Of a stretch of 64,000 nt of DNA, positions 18,589 to 28,823 are shown piece by piece (the stretch's first letter is position 1; each line of letters opens with the position of its first letter). Made by a program: the position numbers and the translations under genes. Location of the stretch: assembly GCF_000380145.1 (NCBI RefSeq), contig NZ_KB904630.1, forward strand, positions 1 to 64,000, in the 5' to 3' direction. The DNA is from Streptococcus thoraltensis DSM 12221 (GTDB lineage: Bacteria > Bacillota > Bacilli > Lactobacillales > Streptococcaceae). The notes beneath the pieces were generated by a model, which was given only the letters and a program-made list of their open reading frames with translations, made no database searches and was not told where the DNA came from.

Positions 18589-19760
18589 TGAGACCTATTG
18601 ATGAATTTTCATTTGTAAAAGGAAATGCGGTTGATGCATCATCACAGGCTTTGATGACTTGTTATTACCCAATTATTGGTCAAGAAGCCTTCAGTCTTTA
18701 TCACTATTTGGTAGCCTTTAAAGATGACGGAACTAAGAAACATAAGTTTTCAGAGATTCTTAACCATACCTTAATGGGAATGACAGCTTTTGAGACGGCT
18801 TTAGCTACTCTAACTGCTATGGATCTTGTTGCTTTTTACCAACAAAGAGATACTTATCTGATAAAACTGAAGGCTCCTTTACCCAGTGAAGATTTTTTGA
18901 AGGTGTCCCTCTATCAACAGTTGCTTAGCCAAAAGATTGGGGAGACTGCCGTTGATGAGTTGCGAGTTATTCTGCCAGAAAATGTGCGGAATTTGTCTAA
19001 GAATTTCTCTGACGTGTTTGATGATCAAGGGCAAATAGCCCTCGTCCAAGAAGCTGGCAGATCGAAAGAATCGTTTGATTTGGATGCTTTTAAGAATTTG
19101 ATGAAGCGTGATGGTTTATCCTTCGCTCAAGAAAAATCGGACATTATTGGTTTGTATCGTATAGCTGAAAACCATAAAATGACTTGGTTTGACACTTACT
19201 TACTAGCTAAAGAAACTGCTGTTAATTTGACCATTTCCTTGTCACGGATGAAGGCTAAAAAAGAACAATCGAAAGTAGCTCCTGTTAAAACAGGAGAATT
19301 GACGCCTCAAGAAGCAGTTATCGTTAAGGAAGCTCAGCTTGATCGAGCAGATGTTTTCCTAGCTAAAATCAAGAAAACACGTAAGGCTGCTATCACTTAT
19401 GATGAGAGACAGTTGCTTTTAGATTTAGCTAAAATGGGTTTTTTAGATGAGGTTATCAATGTCATTGTGCTTTATACCATCATGAAAACCAATTCAGCAA
19501 ATGTGAATAAGAAATACGCCATGAAGATAGCTAATGACTTTGCTTATCAAGAGATTAACAAGGCTGAAACAGCTATTTTAAAGATGCGAGATTTTTCAAA
19601 TAAATCAGTAAAAAGCACTCAGACATCATCCAATAAACAAACCAAGCCTAATATTCCTGAATGGAGTAATCAAGATTATCAAAATCAGACGTCTGATGAG
19701 GAGCAAAGAAGACTAGAGGAAGCGAGACGGAAAGCTTTGGAACGTCTTAGAAAGGACTGA
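18588..19760 (+). CDS. dnaB: replication initiation/helicase-loading membrane protein DnaB
   Basis: 390-residue Firmicute DnaB (not the helicase), which helps DnaD and DnaI load the replicative helicase. N-terminal winged-helix region (DEFSFVKGNAVDASSQALMT) and C-terminal DnaB/DnaD domain (about residues 270-335: RADVFLAKIKKTRKAAITYD to the YxxxIANDFAYQEINKA signature). The tail is charged (DEEQRRLEEARRKALERLRK). It lies between nrdR (one-base overlap) and dnaI (two-base gap), the standard streptococcal operon. Confidence 0.88.
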   Translation: MRPIDEFSFVKGNAVDASSQALMTCYYPIIGQEAFSLYHYLVAFKDDGTKKHKFSEILNHTLMGMTAFETALATLTAMDLVAFYQQRDTYLIKLKAPLPSEDFLKVSLYQQLLSQKIGETAVDELRVILPENVRNLSKNFSDVFDDQGQIALVQEAGRSKESFDLDAFKNLMKRDGLSFAQEKSDIIGLYRIAENHKMTWFDTYLLAKETAVNLTISLSRMKAKKEQSKVAPVKTGELTPQEAVIVKEAQLDRADVFLAKIKKTRKAAITYDERQLLLDLAKMGFLDEVINVIVLYTIMKTNSANVNKKYAMKIANDFAYQEINKAETAILKMRDFSNKSVKSTQTSSNKQTKPNIPEWSNQDYQNQTSDEEQRRLEEARRKALERLRKD

Positions 19761-19762
19761 TC

Positions 19763-20665
19763 ATGGAAAAAGTAGGAAAAACTTTAAACAAATCGGGACA
19801 TTCTAGGCATTTCGATGCAAATCAGGTGACCCAGTTAATCTTATCGGATCCAGATGTTGTGACGTTTATCAATCAACATGGTTTGACGCAGGATGAAATT
19901 AAACGTAGCTTACCCAAGTTCAATCAATTTATTAACGAACGCCGCAAGTTCCAAGATAAGGAATCATCCTATATTGCTAAGGGCTATGAACCTATTCTAA
20001 CGATGAATGAAGGTTATGCTGATGTGACTTATTTGGAAACTAAGGAGTTAAAAGAAGCTCAGGAACAAAAGGCGATCGAGGATCGGATTAACTTGGTTAG
20101 TTTGCCAAAATCATATAAATTCATTTCTTTTGCTGATGTCTTACTGGACGATGTCAAGCGTTTGGATGTTTATGAAAGTTTGGTTGACTTTATCAGCCAG
20201 TACCCGAGTCCAGATCAAAAAGGTCTTTACCTCTATGGAGATATGGGGGTAGGAAAATCCTTTTTCATGGCGGCTTTAGCGCATGAACTTTCAGAGAAGA
20301 AGAATGCTATGACAACTATTCTTCATTATCCAAGTTTTACGATTGACATTAAAAATGCCATTAAAACGGATTCTGTTAAAGATGAAATTGATGCCATTAA
20401 AACTAGTGAAGTCTTAGTTTTAGATGATATTGGTGCGGAGCAAACCTCATCTTGGGTACGTGATGAAGTTTTACAAGTTATTCTGCAATACCGGATGCAA
20501 GAAAATTTACCGACCTTCTTTACATCGAATTACAGTTTTGCGGATTTGGAACGAAAACTAGCTAATGGTCGAAATGGTGACGAAACGTGGCAGGCTAAGC
20601 GTGTTATGGAGCGTGTTCGCTTTTTGGCTAGGGAAACCCATTTGCAGGGTGAAAATAGAAGATAG
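19763..20665 (+). CDS. dnaI: helicase loader DnaI
   Basis: 300-residue AAA+ ATPase that loads the DnaC-type replicative helicase at oriC. An N-terminal helicase-binding domain (about 1-110) precedes Walker A GDMGVGKSFFM (near residue 160), Walker B VLVLDDIG and sensor TFFTSNYS, with a trailing arginine-rich RVMERVRFLARE. An AAGGA ribosome site lies in the dnaB tail. Shares a transcription unit with nrdR and dnaB. Confidence 0.9.
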   Translation: MEKVGKTLNKSGHSRHFDANQVTQLILSDPDVVTFINQHGLTQDEIKRSLPKFNQFINERRKFQDKESSYIAKGYEPILTMNEGYADVTYLETKELKEAQEQKAIEDRINLVSLPKSYKFISFADVLLDDVKRLDVYESLVDFISQYPSPDQKGLYLYGDMGVGKSFFMAALAHELSEKKNAMTTILHYPSFTIDIKNAIKTDSVKDEIDAIKTSEVLVLDDIGAEQTSSWVRDEVLQVILQYRMQENLPTFFTSNYSFADLERKLANGRNGDETWQAKRVMERVRFLARETHLQGENRR

Positions 20666-20727
20666 TACCTTGGGTCATCTTTTAGCATTTTGAAAATAAT
20701 TTAAGAAAAATAAGATAGGGAGACATT

Positions 20728-22038
20728 ATGTCCTTACCAACAGTTGCTATTGTCGGGCGCCCTAATGTGGGGAAATCGACGCTATTTAATCGTGTTGCTG
20801 GAGAACGCATTTCTATTGTAGAAGATGTGGAGGGTGTGACACGTGACCGTATTTATACCAGTGCGGAGTGGCTTAATCGCCAATTTTCTTTGATTGATAC
20901 CGGTGGTATTGATGACGTGGATGCACCATTTATGGAGCAAATCAAGCACCAAGCAGATATTGCCATGACAGAAGCAGATGTCATTGTTTTTGTCGTGTCG
21001 GCAAAAGAAGGCGTGACCGATGCGGATGAATACGTTGCGCGCATACTTTACAAAACAAACAAACCAGTGATTCTAGCTGTCAATAAGGTTGATAACCCTG
21101 AAATGCGTTCGGAAATCTATGATTTCTACACGCTCGGTTTAGGCGATCCTTATCCTGTTTCATCTGTTCATGGTATTGGTACGGGTGATGTCTTAGATGC
21201 CATTGTGGAAAGTCTTCCGACAGAACATGAAGAAGAAAATTCAGATATTATTAAATTTAGTTTGATTGGACGTCCTAATGTTGGTAAATCAAGTCTTATC
21301 AATGCTATTTTGGGTGAAGAGCGTGTGATTGCTAGTCCAGTTGCAGGAACAACACGTGATGCCATTGACACTAATTTTACGGACAGCGAAGGTCAAGAAT
21401 ACACCATGATTGACACCGCTGGTATGCGTAAATCAGGTAAAATTTACGAAAATACCGAGAAATATTCTGTCATGCGGTCCATGCGTGCCATTGACCGTTC
21501 AGATGTTGTCTTAATGGTTATCAATGCTGAAGAGGGGATTCGTGACTATGATAAACGTATCGCTGGTTTTGCTCATGAGGCAGGCAAAGGGATTATTATC
21601 GTCGTTAACAAATGGGACACCATCAAAAAAGATAACCACACAGTAAGTCAATGGGAAGCGGATATTCGCGATAACTTCCAATTCTTAGCTTATGCGCCAA
21701 TTATTTTTGTCTCAGCTGAAACCAAGCAACGTCTTAACAAATTACCTGAGATGATTAAACGCATCAGTGAAAGTCAAAATCGCCGAATTCCATCTGCTGT
21801 GCTTAACGATGTTATCATGGATGCTATTGCCATCAATCCGACGCCAACGGATAAAGGGAAACGTCTCAAGATTTTTTATGGGACACAAGTCGCTGTTAAA
21901 CCACCAACTTTTGTTATCTTTGTCAATGAAGAAGAGTTGATGCATTTCTCATACCTTCGTTTCTTGGAGAATCAAATTCGGGCAGCTTTTGGATTTGAAG
22001 GGACACCTATTCATCTCATAGCACGTAAACGTAGCTAA
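20728..22038 (+). CDS. der: ribosome-assembly GTPase Der (EngA)
   Basis: 436-residue GTPase with two G domains required for 50S maturation. First domain: G1 GRPNVGKS (9-16), DTGG, NKVD. Second domain: G1 GRPNVGKS (about 182-189), DTAGM and NKWD. The KH-like RNA-binding domain occupies the last 80 residues or so ([20 protein letters not shown]). Full length. TAGGGAG ribosome site. Confidence 0.95.
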   Translation: MSLPTVAIVGRPNVGKSTLFNRVAGERISIVEDVEGVTRDRIYTSAEWLNRQFSLIDTGGIDDVDAPFMEQIKHQADIAMTEADVIVFVVSAKEGVTDADEYVARILYKTNKPVILAVNKVDNPEMRSEIYDFYTLGLGDPYPVSSVHGIGTGDVLDAIVESLPTEHEEENSDIIKFSLIGRPNVGKSSLINAILGEERVIASPVAGTTRDAIDTNFTDSEGQEYTMIDTAGMRKSGKIYENTEKYSVMRSMRAIDRSDVVLMVINAEEGIRDYDKRIAGFAHEAGKGIIIVVNKWDTIKKDNHTVSQWEADIRDNFQFLAYAPIIFVSAETKQRLNKLPEMIKRISESQNRRIPSAVLNDVIMDAIAINPTPTDKGKRLKIFYGTQVAVKPPTFVIFVNEEELMHFSYLRFLENQIRAAFGFEGTPIHLIARKRS

Positions 22039-22080
22039 TCATGTAGAAATAAGCGATTCAGATTGCTTTTTAGGGAGTTT

Positions 22081-22608
22081 ATGAAAAAACTATCTTTAGT
22101 CGGTTTCTTTGCCTTCGGGCTTGGTCTTGTTTTTCTTATTTATCGTCTGGTTGCCCCACCTACTGTTGAGCAGAAACAGCAGGCTAGTTACGATACTAGC
22201 ACTGAACAATTTATAGTTGCGGATGACAGTGAAACTCTTTCGAAAATGACTTCTAAGCAGGCTGGGATATACTTTTATGGGTTTCCAGAATGTCCTTGGT
22301 GCCAAGAATTGCTCCCAATAGTTAATGATGCCTTGCAGGGAGAAAAAGCAAGTGCTTATGTTGTTGATATTCATGGAAATAGCTATAGCGAAGAAGATGC
22401 CGCCACTCTCAAGACATTTTACCAACTAAACGTCAAGCAAAAAGAGGTTCTAGTCCCTTTCTTGGTTTTTATCAATCAAGAGGGACAAGTGAAAACTCAC
22501 GTTGGTACCATTGAAGGGCATAATGCTAAAAAAGAAAAAATGACAAAAAATCAAAGAGAAGAATTGATGAAAGCCCTACGTGACTTGGTGATTTGGAGCC
22601 AGTCTTGA
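22081..22608 (+). CDS. membrane-anchored thioredoxin-fold protein
   Basis: 175 residues. An N-terminal signal/anchor (MKKLSLVGFFAFGLGLVFLI) is followed by a thioredoxin-like domain with a CPWC active site in YFYGFPECPWCQELLPIV (Cys near residues 72 and 75). It resembles the short thioredoxin-like proteins annotated as bacteriocin-transport accessory or thiol-disulfide proteins, but no bacteriocin genes are nearby. Extracytoplasmic redox activity is the likely role. The ATG at 22081 follows TAGGGAG; an upstream TTG has no ribosome site. Confidence 0.65.
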   Translation: MKKLSLVGFFAFGLGLVFLIYRLVAPPTVEQKQQASYDTSTEQFIVADDSETLSKMTSKQAGIYFYGFPECPWCQELLPIVNDALQGEKASAYVVDIHGNSYSEEDAATLKTFYQLNVKQKEVLVPFLVFINQEGQVKTHVGTIEGHNAKKEKMTKNQREELMKALRDLVIWSQS

Positions 22609-22728
22609 TAAATACGTCAGAAAGCCAATAAAGGCTATCTTAAGTTTTTCTTACAGTTAATAACGATTGTATGGAGACCGTTTTGACGAATGAAGCGAGT
22701 GTCAAAAAAGATTTTCCCTTCCATTTTT

Positions 22729-22757
22729 GAAAAGACCTGTAAGAGGTCTTTTCTTTT
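22729..22757 (+). terminator. terminator before the SNF2 helicase gene
   Basis: GAAAAGACCT pairs with AGGTCTTTTC, followed by TTTT. Confidence 0.75.
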
Positions 22758-22808
22758 ACGCTAAAAAATCCTTAATGCCAATTATCATAAGCGAAATTCT
22801 AGTCTTTT

Positions 22809-22817
22809 TGTTATAAT
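22809..22817 (+). promoter_or_regulatory. extended -10 promoter of the SNF2 gene
   Basis: TGTTATAAT is an extended -10 with no good -35. It leaves a leader of about 85 bases. Confidence 0.5.
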
Positions 22818-22908
22818 ATAGGGATAGATAATGCAAGATTTAGCTAAAAATCCGTTTAAAAGAAGCAGTTTCGTTTAGCTTTATTTTGCATGAGAGGGTG
22901 AAAGAATT

Positions 22909-25900
22909 ATGGCAAAATTAATTCCAGGTCGTATCCGCAATCAAGGAATTGCTTTTTATGAAGCGGGTGTAATTTCGATTATTTCTCAAGAAGGAACCTT
23001 GTTGCAGGCCAGTGTTGATGGGGTGACAATCCAGTATTCATTAAATGATGAGGAAGTTGCCTGTCAATGTGCTTTCTTCCATGAAAAAGCTTACTGTGAG
23101 CATTTAGCAGCGATTGAATATTTTTTGAAAAAAGATACTCAAGGCAAAGAACTAGCAGAACAACTGGAAGAACAAACTGACGTAGTAGAAGAAGTTACTG
23201 AAAGGCAGTCATTTGGCAGTTTATTTTTAGACACACTACAAATGAACGATAATAATGAGGATGCTTTTATTCTCAGTGCTGAAGGTCAACAAAGTTTATA
23301 TTCTAACGACATCTGGTGGACGCTTCGAATTCGTCGCCTACCTGATCAAAGAAGCTATGTTATACGTGATATTAAGAGCTTTCTCAATCTTGTTAAAAAA
23401 GAGTCGTTTTATCAAATTGGAAAAAAATATTATGAACAATTATCATTTGGCCAATTCGACGAAGCTAGTCAGCAATTGCTTGAGTTTTTGTGGCGTATGA
23501 CACCCGATACGTCTCAACAAGACTTAGAGTTTTTATTTCCTAATCATAGTCGCCATCTCATGGTTCCGTCAGGCTTCTTTGAAGAAGGATTGAGCTTGTT
23601 AAATCAGCTAGAATATTTTAGTTTAGAAGTTGGCTTAAAAACTTATCATCATATTGATTTTACTTACCTCCAGCCAGAACATAATCTCTTTGAATTCGAG
23701 GTTGAGGTTCATCAAAAGGCAATCGAATTGAGGGTTAAGGAGAGCAGTTATCAGGCTTATTTTGATAATCAGTATCTTTTTGTGAATGGACACTTTTATT
23801 ATCTGGATCGTAAACAGCAAAAGTTGGTTGGTGCTTTAAAAACCTTACCAATTGCTGAGGATTTGGTAAAACACTTGTATTTTGATTTGAATGATCAGGA
23901 TAAATTGGCAGCCAGCCTTTTAGACTTTGACATTTTAGGAACAGTAAGTGCCCCTAAAACTTTCAAGCAAAGAGATTTTAAAATACTTTTTGCTTTTGAT
24001 TTGCATGATGACAATCGCCTTGTCTTACAAACGACCTTACAGTTTACAGACGTCGAAGTTACTACTAAAGCACAGCTCAAGAACCTACCTTTTGCAGTAC
24101 ATTACAAGAAGGAAGCTAGTCTTTTTCAATTGATCGAAAAAGAAAGTTTTGGCTTTGATCTAAGAGGCGAGAAGGTTCTTTCATCGAGTGATGATTTGGT
24201 TCAATTCTTTCAAACAAGTTTACCCAAGTTTCGTCAGTTAGGCGCTATTAAGATTTCAGAACGCCTGGAAGCCATGAAAGTGGTAGAGCGTCCTAAGGTT
24301 AGGGTAGAACGTCAAGGTGGTCTTTTAGATGTGTCCTTTGATTTCACACAACTGGGTGAAGAGGATGTCGATAAAGCCCTTCAAGCGCTCTTTGACAATC
24401 AATCCTACTTCATTGCTCAATCTGGGAAAATGGTTGTCTTTGATCAAGAAACACAAAGAATTAGTAAGTCACTGGAAGAATTACGAGCAAAGCCAATCCA
24501 AAATGGACATGTGCAGTTGGATAGTATCGCAGCATTCCATTTATCAGAAGCGTTTATGCGTTCAGAACAGGTAATCTTTTCTCAAGAATTCCAAGAATTA
24601 GCTAGGGATTTACGTCACCCAGAAGAGTTTGAACTTCCTGAATTATCGGTAAAAGCTGATTTACGTGATTATCAGCTTAGAGGAATCCAGTGGTTATCAA
24701 TGCTGGATCATTATGGCTTTGGTGGGATTCTAGCTGATGATATGGGGCTTGGTAAAACCTTGCAAACAATAGCATTTTTGACAAGTAAGTTGACCAAAGA
24801 TTCCCATGCTTTGATTTTGGCACCGTCTAGTCTGATTTACAATTGGCAGGAAGAATTCAACAAGTTTGCCCCACAGATTGATGTGGCTGTCTCCTATGGC
24901 TTAAAGCCAGTGCGTGATGAGATTATTGCTAGCAATCATCAAGTGACCATTACTAGCTACAGTTCTTTCCGACAAGATTTCAAGGAATATCAAGCACTTG
25001 CTTATGACTATCTGATTTTAGATGAAGCGCAGGTCATGAAAAACGCTCAAACGAAGATTGCACATTATTTAAGACAGTTTGAGGTTAAGAATGTCTTTGC
25101 CCTCTCGGGGACTCCTATTGAAAACAAACTTTTAGAGATTTGGTCTATTTTCCAAATCGTCTTGCCCGGTCTTTTGCCAAACCAGAAAGCCTTCTTAAAA
25201 TTAGATGCCAATCAAGTTTCTAGATATATTAAGCCTTTTGTTCTTCGGCGAAAGAAAGAAGACGTTTTACCAGAATTACCTGATTTGATTGAAATCACTT
25301 ATCCAAATGAGTTGGCTGAGAGTCAAAAAGCCATCTATCTCGCCCAGCTTCGTCAAATGCAGGAACGCATCAGTCGTTCTAGTGATTCAGAGATTAATCG
25401 CCAAAAAATCGAGATTTTATCTGGTATCACCAGATTACGACAAATTTGTGATACACCAAGCCTCTTTATGGATTACTCTGGAAACAGTGGAAAACTAGAT
25501 AGCTTGCGAGACCTCCTTCTTCAAATTAGGGAAAACGGACATCGTGCTTTGATTTTCTCACAATTTAGAGGCATGTTGGATATTGCAGAGACAGAATTAG
25601 ATAAATTAGGGTTAAGTACCTATAAAATAACGGGTTCAACCCCAGCAAATCAACGCCAAGAAATGACTCGAGCTTTTAATGCGGGGTCTAAAGATGCCTT
25701 TTTGATTTCCTTGAAAGCAGGGGGAGTAGGGCTCAATCTAACTGGCGCTGATACGGTTGTTCTGATTGATTTATGGTGGAATCCTGCTGTTGAGATGCAA
25801 GCGATTAGCCGAGCCCATCGGATTGGTCAAAAAGAAAATGTTGAAGTCTATCGTTTGATTACACGCGGAACGATTGAAGAAAAGATTTTGGAAATGCAAG

Positions 25901-26007
25901 AGAGTAAGAAAAATCTTGTCACAACAGTCTTAGATGGTAATGAAACAAGAGCAAATATGACGATTGAAGACATAAAAGAAATTCTTGGAATAGGTACCGA
26001 AAGATAA
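22909..26007 (+). CDS. SNF2-family DNA helicase/translocase with SWIM zinc finger
   Basis: 1032 residues. The SWIM finger is visible as CQCAFF...CEHLAA at about residues 52-65. A long middle domain (about 100-570) precedes the ATPase core: Walker A ADDMGLGKTLQT near 610, DEAQ near 704, SGTPIENKL and motif VI SRAHRIGQKENVEVYRL. SNF2 proteins of this layout are conserved in streptococci, usually just before murC as here; their role (DNA or RNA-polymerase remodelling) is unsettled. Followed by a short hypothetical gene and murC in a likely operon. Confidence 0.85.
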   Translation: MAKLIPGRIRNQGIAFYEAGVISIISQEGTLLQASVDGVTIQYSLNDEEVACQCAFFHEKAYCEHLAAIEYFLKKDTQGKELAEQLEEQTDVVEEVTERQSFGSLFLDTLQMNDNNEDAFILSAEGQQSLYSNDIWWTLRIRRLPDQRSYVIRDIKSFLNLVKKESFYQIGKKYYEQLSFGQFDEASQQLLEFLWRMTPDTSQQDLEFLFPNHSRHLMVPSGFFEEGLSLLNQLEYFSLEVGLKTYHHIDFTYLQPEHNLFEFEVEVHQKAIELRVKESSYQAYFDNQYLFVNGHFYYLDRKQQKLVGALKTLPIAEDLVKHLYFDLNDQDKLAASLLDFDILGTVSAPKTFKQRDFKILFAFDLHDDNRLVLQTTLQFTDVEVTTKAQLKNLPFAVHYKKEASLFQLIEKESFGFDLRGEKVLSSSDDLVQFFQTSLPKFRQLGAIKISERLEAMKVVERPKVRVERQGGLLDVSFDFTQLGEEDVDKALQALFDNQSYFIAQSGKMVVFDQETQRISKSLEELRAKPIQNGHVQLDSIAAFHLSEAFMRSEQVIFSQEFQELARDLRHPEEFELPELSVKADLRDYQLRGIQWLSMLDHYGFGGILADDMGLGKTLQTIAFLTSKLTKDSHALILAPSSLIYNWQEEFNKFAPQIDVAVSYGLKPVRDEIIASNHQVTITSYSSFRQDFKEYQALAYDYLILDEAQVMKNAQTKIAHYLRQFEVKNVFALSGTPIENKLLEIWSIFQIVLPGLLPNQKAFLKLDANQVSRYIKPFVLRRKKEDVLPELPDLIEITYPNELAESQKAIYLAQLRQMQERISRSSDSEINRQKIEILSGITRLRQICDTPSLFMDYSGNSGKLDSLRDLLLQIRENGHRALIFSQFRGMLDIAETELDKLGLSTYKITGSTPANQRQEMTRAFNAGSKDAFLISLKAGGVGLNLTGADTVVLIDLWWNPAVEMQAISRAHRIGQKENVEVYRLITRGTIEEKILEMQESKKNLVTTVLDGNETRANMTIEDIKEILGIGTER

Positions 26008-26066
26008 CTTTGAAAAAGTGGACTCTTTAGTTTATAATAGGACTGTTACAGAAAGGAAGTGAGCCA

Positions 26067-26768
26067 ATGAGTTCCAGAAGACGTGCGTTTCCCCTAGTTC
26101 CTGATGACGAGCCTGTTATCGGACAATCAACAGCGATGCGCTTATATGATAATGATGATCTCATTACCAATATAAATGGGACTTATTACGATAAGGACTA
26201 TTCCGATGTAACATCTGATATTCAGTTTGTTCATAAGACTAGTAAGGAAAGAGAATCCAGTCAATCAGCTGAGCATGAAGACTTGAGAAGCACTCAGACT
26301 TATGCTGAGCAGGCGCGCGAAGAAGCTAAAAACGACTTGAGACAAAAGAGACAATTTTATGTCAATCGTGAATTACAGCGCACTAAACAACCAAGTAAGT
26401 CTGCTAAGACAACTACAACCATATCTCAATCATCTCCGAAAAGAGAAATGCCAAGTTTTCAAAAGAAAACACCGTCTACTAAGAAAATGAGACAATCTGT
26501 TTCAACAGCTAAGGTATTTCAGAAAGAGACAGCATCAGCACACACCTCTGAATTAGCTGCATTTTCGAAAAGGCTACACCAAGATTCATACATTTTGGTG
26601 GATTTACCAAAAGTCTACAGCAAACCCGACAATCAAAAAGATTCAAAACCAAAGAAAAATACATTTGACTTTTTAAAACGCAGTCAAATATACAACCACC
26701 AAGAAAGGCAAGAAAAACGAGAACGTCAGATTGCTCAAGAGTTAAATCTGATCCGTTTTGAGGATTAA
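26067..26768 (+). CDS. hypothetical charged protein between SNF2 and murC
   Basis: 233 residues, no recognised domain. The N-terminus MSSRRRAFPLVPDDEPVIGQ is followed by low-complexity, Lys/Arg/Ser/Thr-rich sequence with coiled-coil potential (YAEQAREEAKNDLRQKRQFY) and a basic tail. No membrane segment. It ends nine bases before murC and has an AAGGAAGTGAG ribosome site, so it belongs to the same operon. The position appears conserved in streptococci, suggesting a lineage-specific partner of this cluster. I do not assign a function. Confidence 0.6.
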   Translation: MSSRRRAFPLVPDDEPVIGQSTAMRLYDNDDLITNINGTYYDKDYSDVTSDIQFVHKTSKERESSQSAEHEDLRSTQTYAEQAREEAKNDLRQKRQFYVNRELQRTKQPSKSAKTTTTISQSSPKREMPSFQKKTPSTKKMRQSVSTAKVFQKETASAHTSELAAFSKRLHQDSYILVDLPKVYSKPDNQKDSKPKKNTFDFLKRSQIYNHQERQEKRERQIAQELNLIRFED

Positions 26769-26777
26769 GGAGTTACC

Positions 26778-28109
26778 ATGTCAAAAACCTATCATTTTAT
26801 CGGAATTAAAGGCTCAGGAATGAGTGCACTGGCATTGATGTTACATCAAATGGGGCACAAGGTTCAAGGGTCTGATGTTGATAAATATTACTTTACACAA
26901 CGTGGATTAGAACAAGCTGGAATCCCCACCCTTCCTTTCTCTGAAGAAAATATCACGGCAGATGTGGAATTGGTTGCTGGTAATGCCTTCCGTCAAGATA
27001 ACAATGTTGAAATTGCTAAAGTGATTGAGTCGGGTTATTCGTTTAAACGTTACCACGAATTTCTTGGGGAATTCATGGAGCAATTCACGAGCTTTGGTGT
27101 AGCAGGTGCTCATGGTAAGACGTCAACAACAGGTCTTTTAGCCCATGTGATGAAAAACATCACTGACACATCCTTCTTGATTGGTGATGGTACTGGACGT
27201 GGTTCAGCTTCAAGCCAGTATTTTGTGTTTGAATCGGATGAGTATGAGCGTCACTTTATGCCATATCACCCAGCTTATTCAATCATCACAAATATTGATT
27301 TTGATCACCCCGATTATTTTACAAGTATTGATGATGTTTTTGATGCTTTTGATGCGTATGCTAAACAAGTTAAAAAGGCTCTTTTTATCTTCGGAGAAGA
27401 TGATTACCTCCGTCGGATTACATCTCCAGCTAAGATTTACTATTATGGTTTTGAAGAGTCAAATGATTTTTATGCAGCAGATATTACCCGTACGGTAAAC
27501 GGTTCGGACTTTACAGTAATGCATGAAGGTCAAGCTATTGGTCGTTTTCATGTACCAGCATTTGGACGCCATAATATCCTAAACGCAACAGCAGTCATTG
27601 CCAACCTTTTTGTTGAAGGGTTTGATATGGAGCTTGTTGCAGAACACCTTAAAACTTTCTCTGGTGTTAAACGTCGTTTCACTGAGAAAAAGATTAATGA
27701 AACCATTGTTATTGATGACTTTGCCCACCATCCTACGGAAATTATTGCAACCTTGGATGCTGCTCGTCAAAAATACCCTTCAAAAGAGATTGTTGCCATT
27801 TTCCAACCACATACTTTTACGCGTACCATTGCTTTGTTAGATGAATTTGCAGTAGCTTTAAACGAAGCTGATGCTGTCTATCTAGCACAAATCTATGGTT
27901 CAGCTCGTGAGGTTGACCATGGAGATGTCAAAGTTGAGGATTTGGCAAATCGCATCAACAAACCAGCAAAAGTAGTTACTGTTGAAAACGTGTCACCACT
28001 CCTTGATCATGACAATGCTGTTTATGTCTTTATGGGCGCTGGTGATATTCAACTGTATGAGCGTTCTTTTGAAGAACTCTTATCTAACTTGACAGAAAAT
28101 AATCAATAG
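26778..28109 (+). CDS. murC: UDP-N-acetylmuramate--L-alanine ligase MurC
   Basis: 443-residue Mur ligase adding the first L-alanine to UDP-MurNAc in peptidoglycan synthesis. The UDP-binding domain has [18 protein letters not shown], the ATP loop is GAHGKTSTT (near residue 112), then ESDEYERHF and FAHHPTEI in the C-terminal part. AAGGAG ribosome site. Full length. Confidence 0.94.
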   Translation: MSKTYHFIGIKGSGMSALALMLHQMGHKVQGSDVDKYYFTQRGLEQAGIPTLPFSEENITADVELVAGNAFRQDNNVEIAKVIESGYSFKRYHEFLGEFMEQFTSFGVAGAHGKTSTTGLLAHVMKNITDTSFLIGDGTGRGSASSQYFVFESDEYERHFMPYHPAYSIITNIDFDHPDYFTSIDDVFDAFDAYAKQVKKALFIFGEDDYLRRITSPAKIYYYGFEESNDFYAADITRTVNGSDFTVMHEGQAIGRFHVPAFGRHNILNATAVIANLFVEGFDMELVAEHLKTFSGVKRRFTEKKINETIVIDDFAHHPTEIIATLDAARQKYPSKEIVAIFQPHTFTRTIALLDEFAVALNEADAVYLAQIYGSAREVDHGDVKVEDLANRINKPAKVVTVENVSPLLDHDNAVYVFMGAGDIQLYERSFEELLSNLTENNQ

Positions 28110-28239
28110 AGTCAGAGGAACGTCTTTCACTTTTTAAACGGAGAAAAGAAAAGTTCCAGCTTTTGGATTTAAAATATGGAGTAGGCAGATCCGTCTTAAT
28201 TTAAGAGGTTTTATCTGCCTTTTTTTATAAGGAGACCCT

Positions 28240-28737
28240 ATGGACATTAGACATGTGAAAATGGCAGATTGGAATGTCATTGTTGATATTGAATCTCAAA
28301 ATTTTTCAGCGGAAGAAGCGGCGACACCGGAGGCTATTAAAGAAAGAATTGAGCGTATTTCAGATACCTTTCTGGTTGCTGTGATTGATGATGAGATTGC
28401 TGGTTATATTGAAGGACCAGTAGTGTCGCAACGTTACCTGACAGATGATTTATTTCATAAGGTTACGGAAAATCCCAACGTAGGCGGTTTTATTGCAGTG
28501 ACTAGTCTATCAGTGTCAGAAAATTTTAAAGGTCAAGGTTTGGGGACTGCATTGCTTGCGGCTCTTAAAGATTTGGCAGTAGCTCAAAATCGTCAAGGCA
28601 TTACACTAACCTGTCATGATTATTTGATTTCCTATTATGAAATGAATGGTTTTGTAGATGAGGGAGAATCTGAATCAGAACATGGTGGCACTCTCTGGTA
28701 TAATATGGTCTGGGAAAATCCTGTGAAAGAATGTTAA
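28240..28737 (+). CDS. GNAT-family N-acetyltransferase
   Basis: 165-residue acetyltransferase. Acetyl-CoA motif A is visible as LSVSENFKGQGLGTALLAAL (near residues 90-109), with the preceding strand GGFIAVTSL. The order murC, GNAT, mltG is common in streptococci. The substrate is unknown; aralkylamine/spermidine-type or RimI-like are possible. AAGGAG ribosome site. Confidence 0.78.
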   Translation: MDIRHVKMADWNVIVDIESQNFSAEEAATPEAIKERIERISDTFLVAVIDDEIAGYIEGPVVSQRYLTDDLFHKVTENPNVGGFIAVTSLSVSENFKGQGLGTALLAALKDLAVAQNRQGITLTCHDYLISYYEMNGFVDEGESESEHGGTLWYNMVWENPVKEC

Positions 28738-28763
28738 AAATAGGTGACAACCCCGTATAATCG

Positions 28764-28792
28764 TTGCTTTTCTAAGGCTTTTAAGATATAAT
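28764..28792 (+). promoter_or_regulatory. mltG promoter
   Basis: TTGCTT at 28764-28769 and a perfect TATAAT at 28787-28792 are 17 bases apart. The -10 box covers an in-frame ATG at 28791, so that ATG cannot be in the transcript from this promoter; it points to the downstream TTG start. Confidence 0.75.
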
Positions 28793-28823
28793 GGCGAATG
28801 ATTATTATGTAGGAGGATCAGCT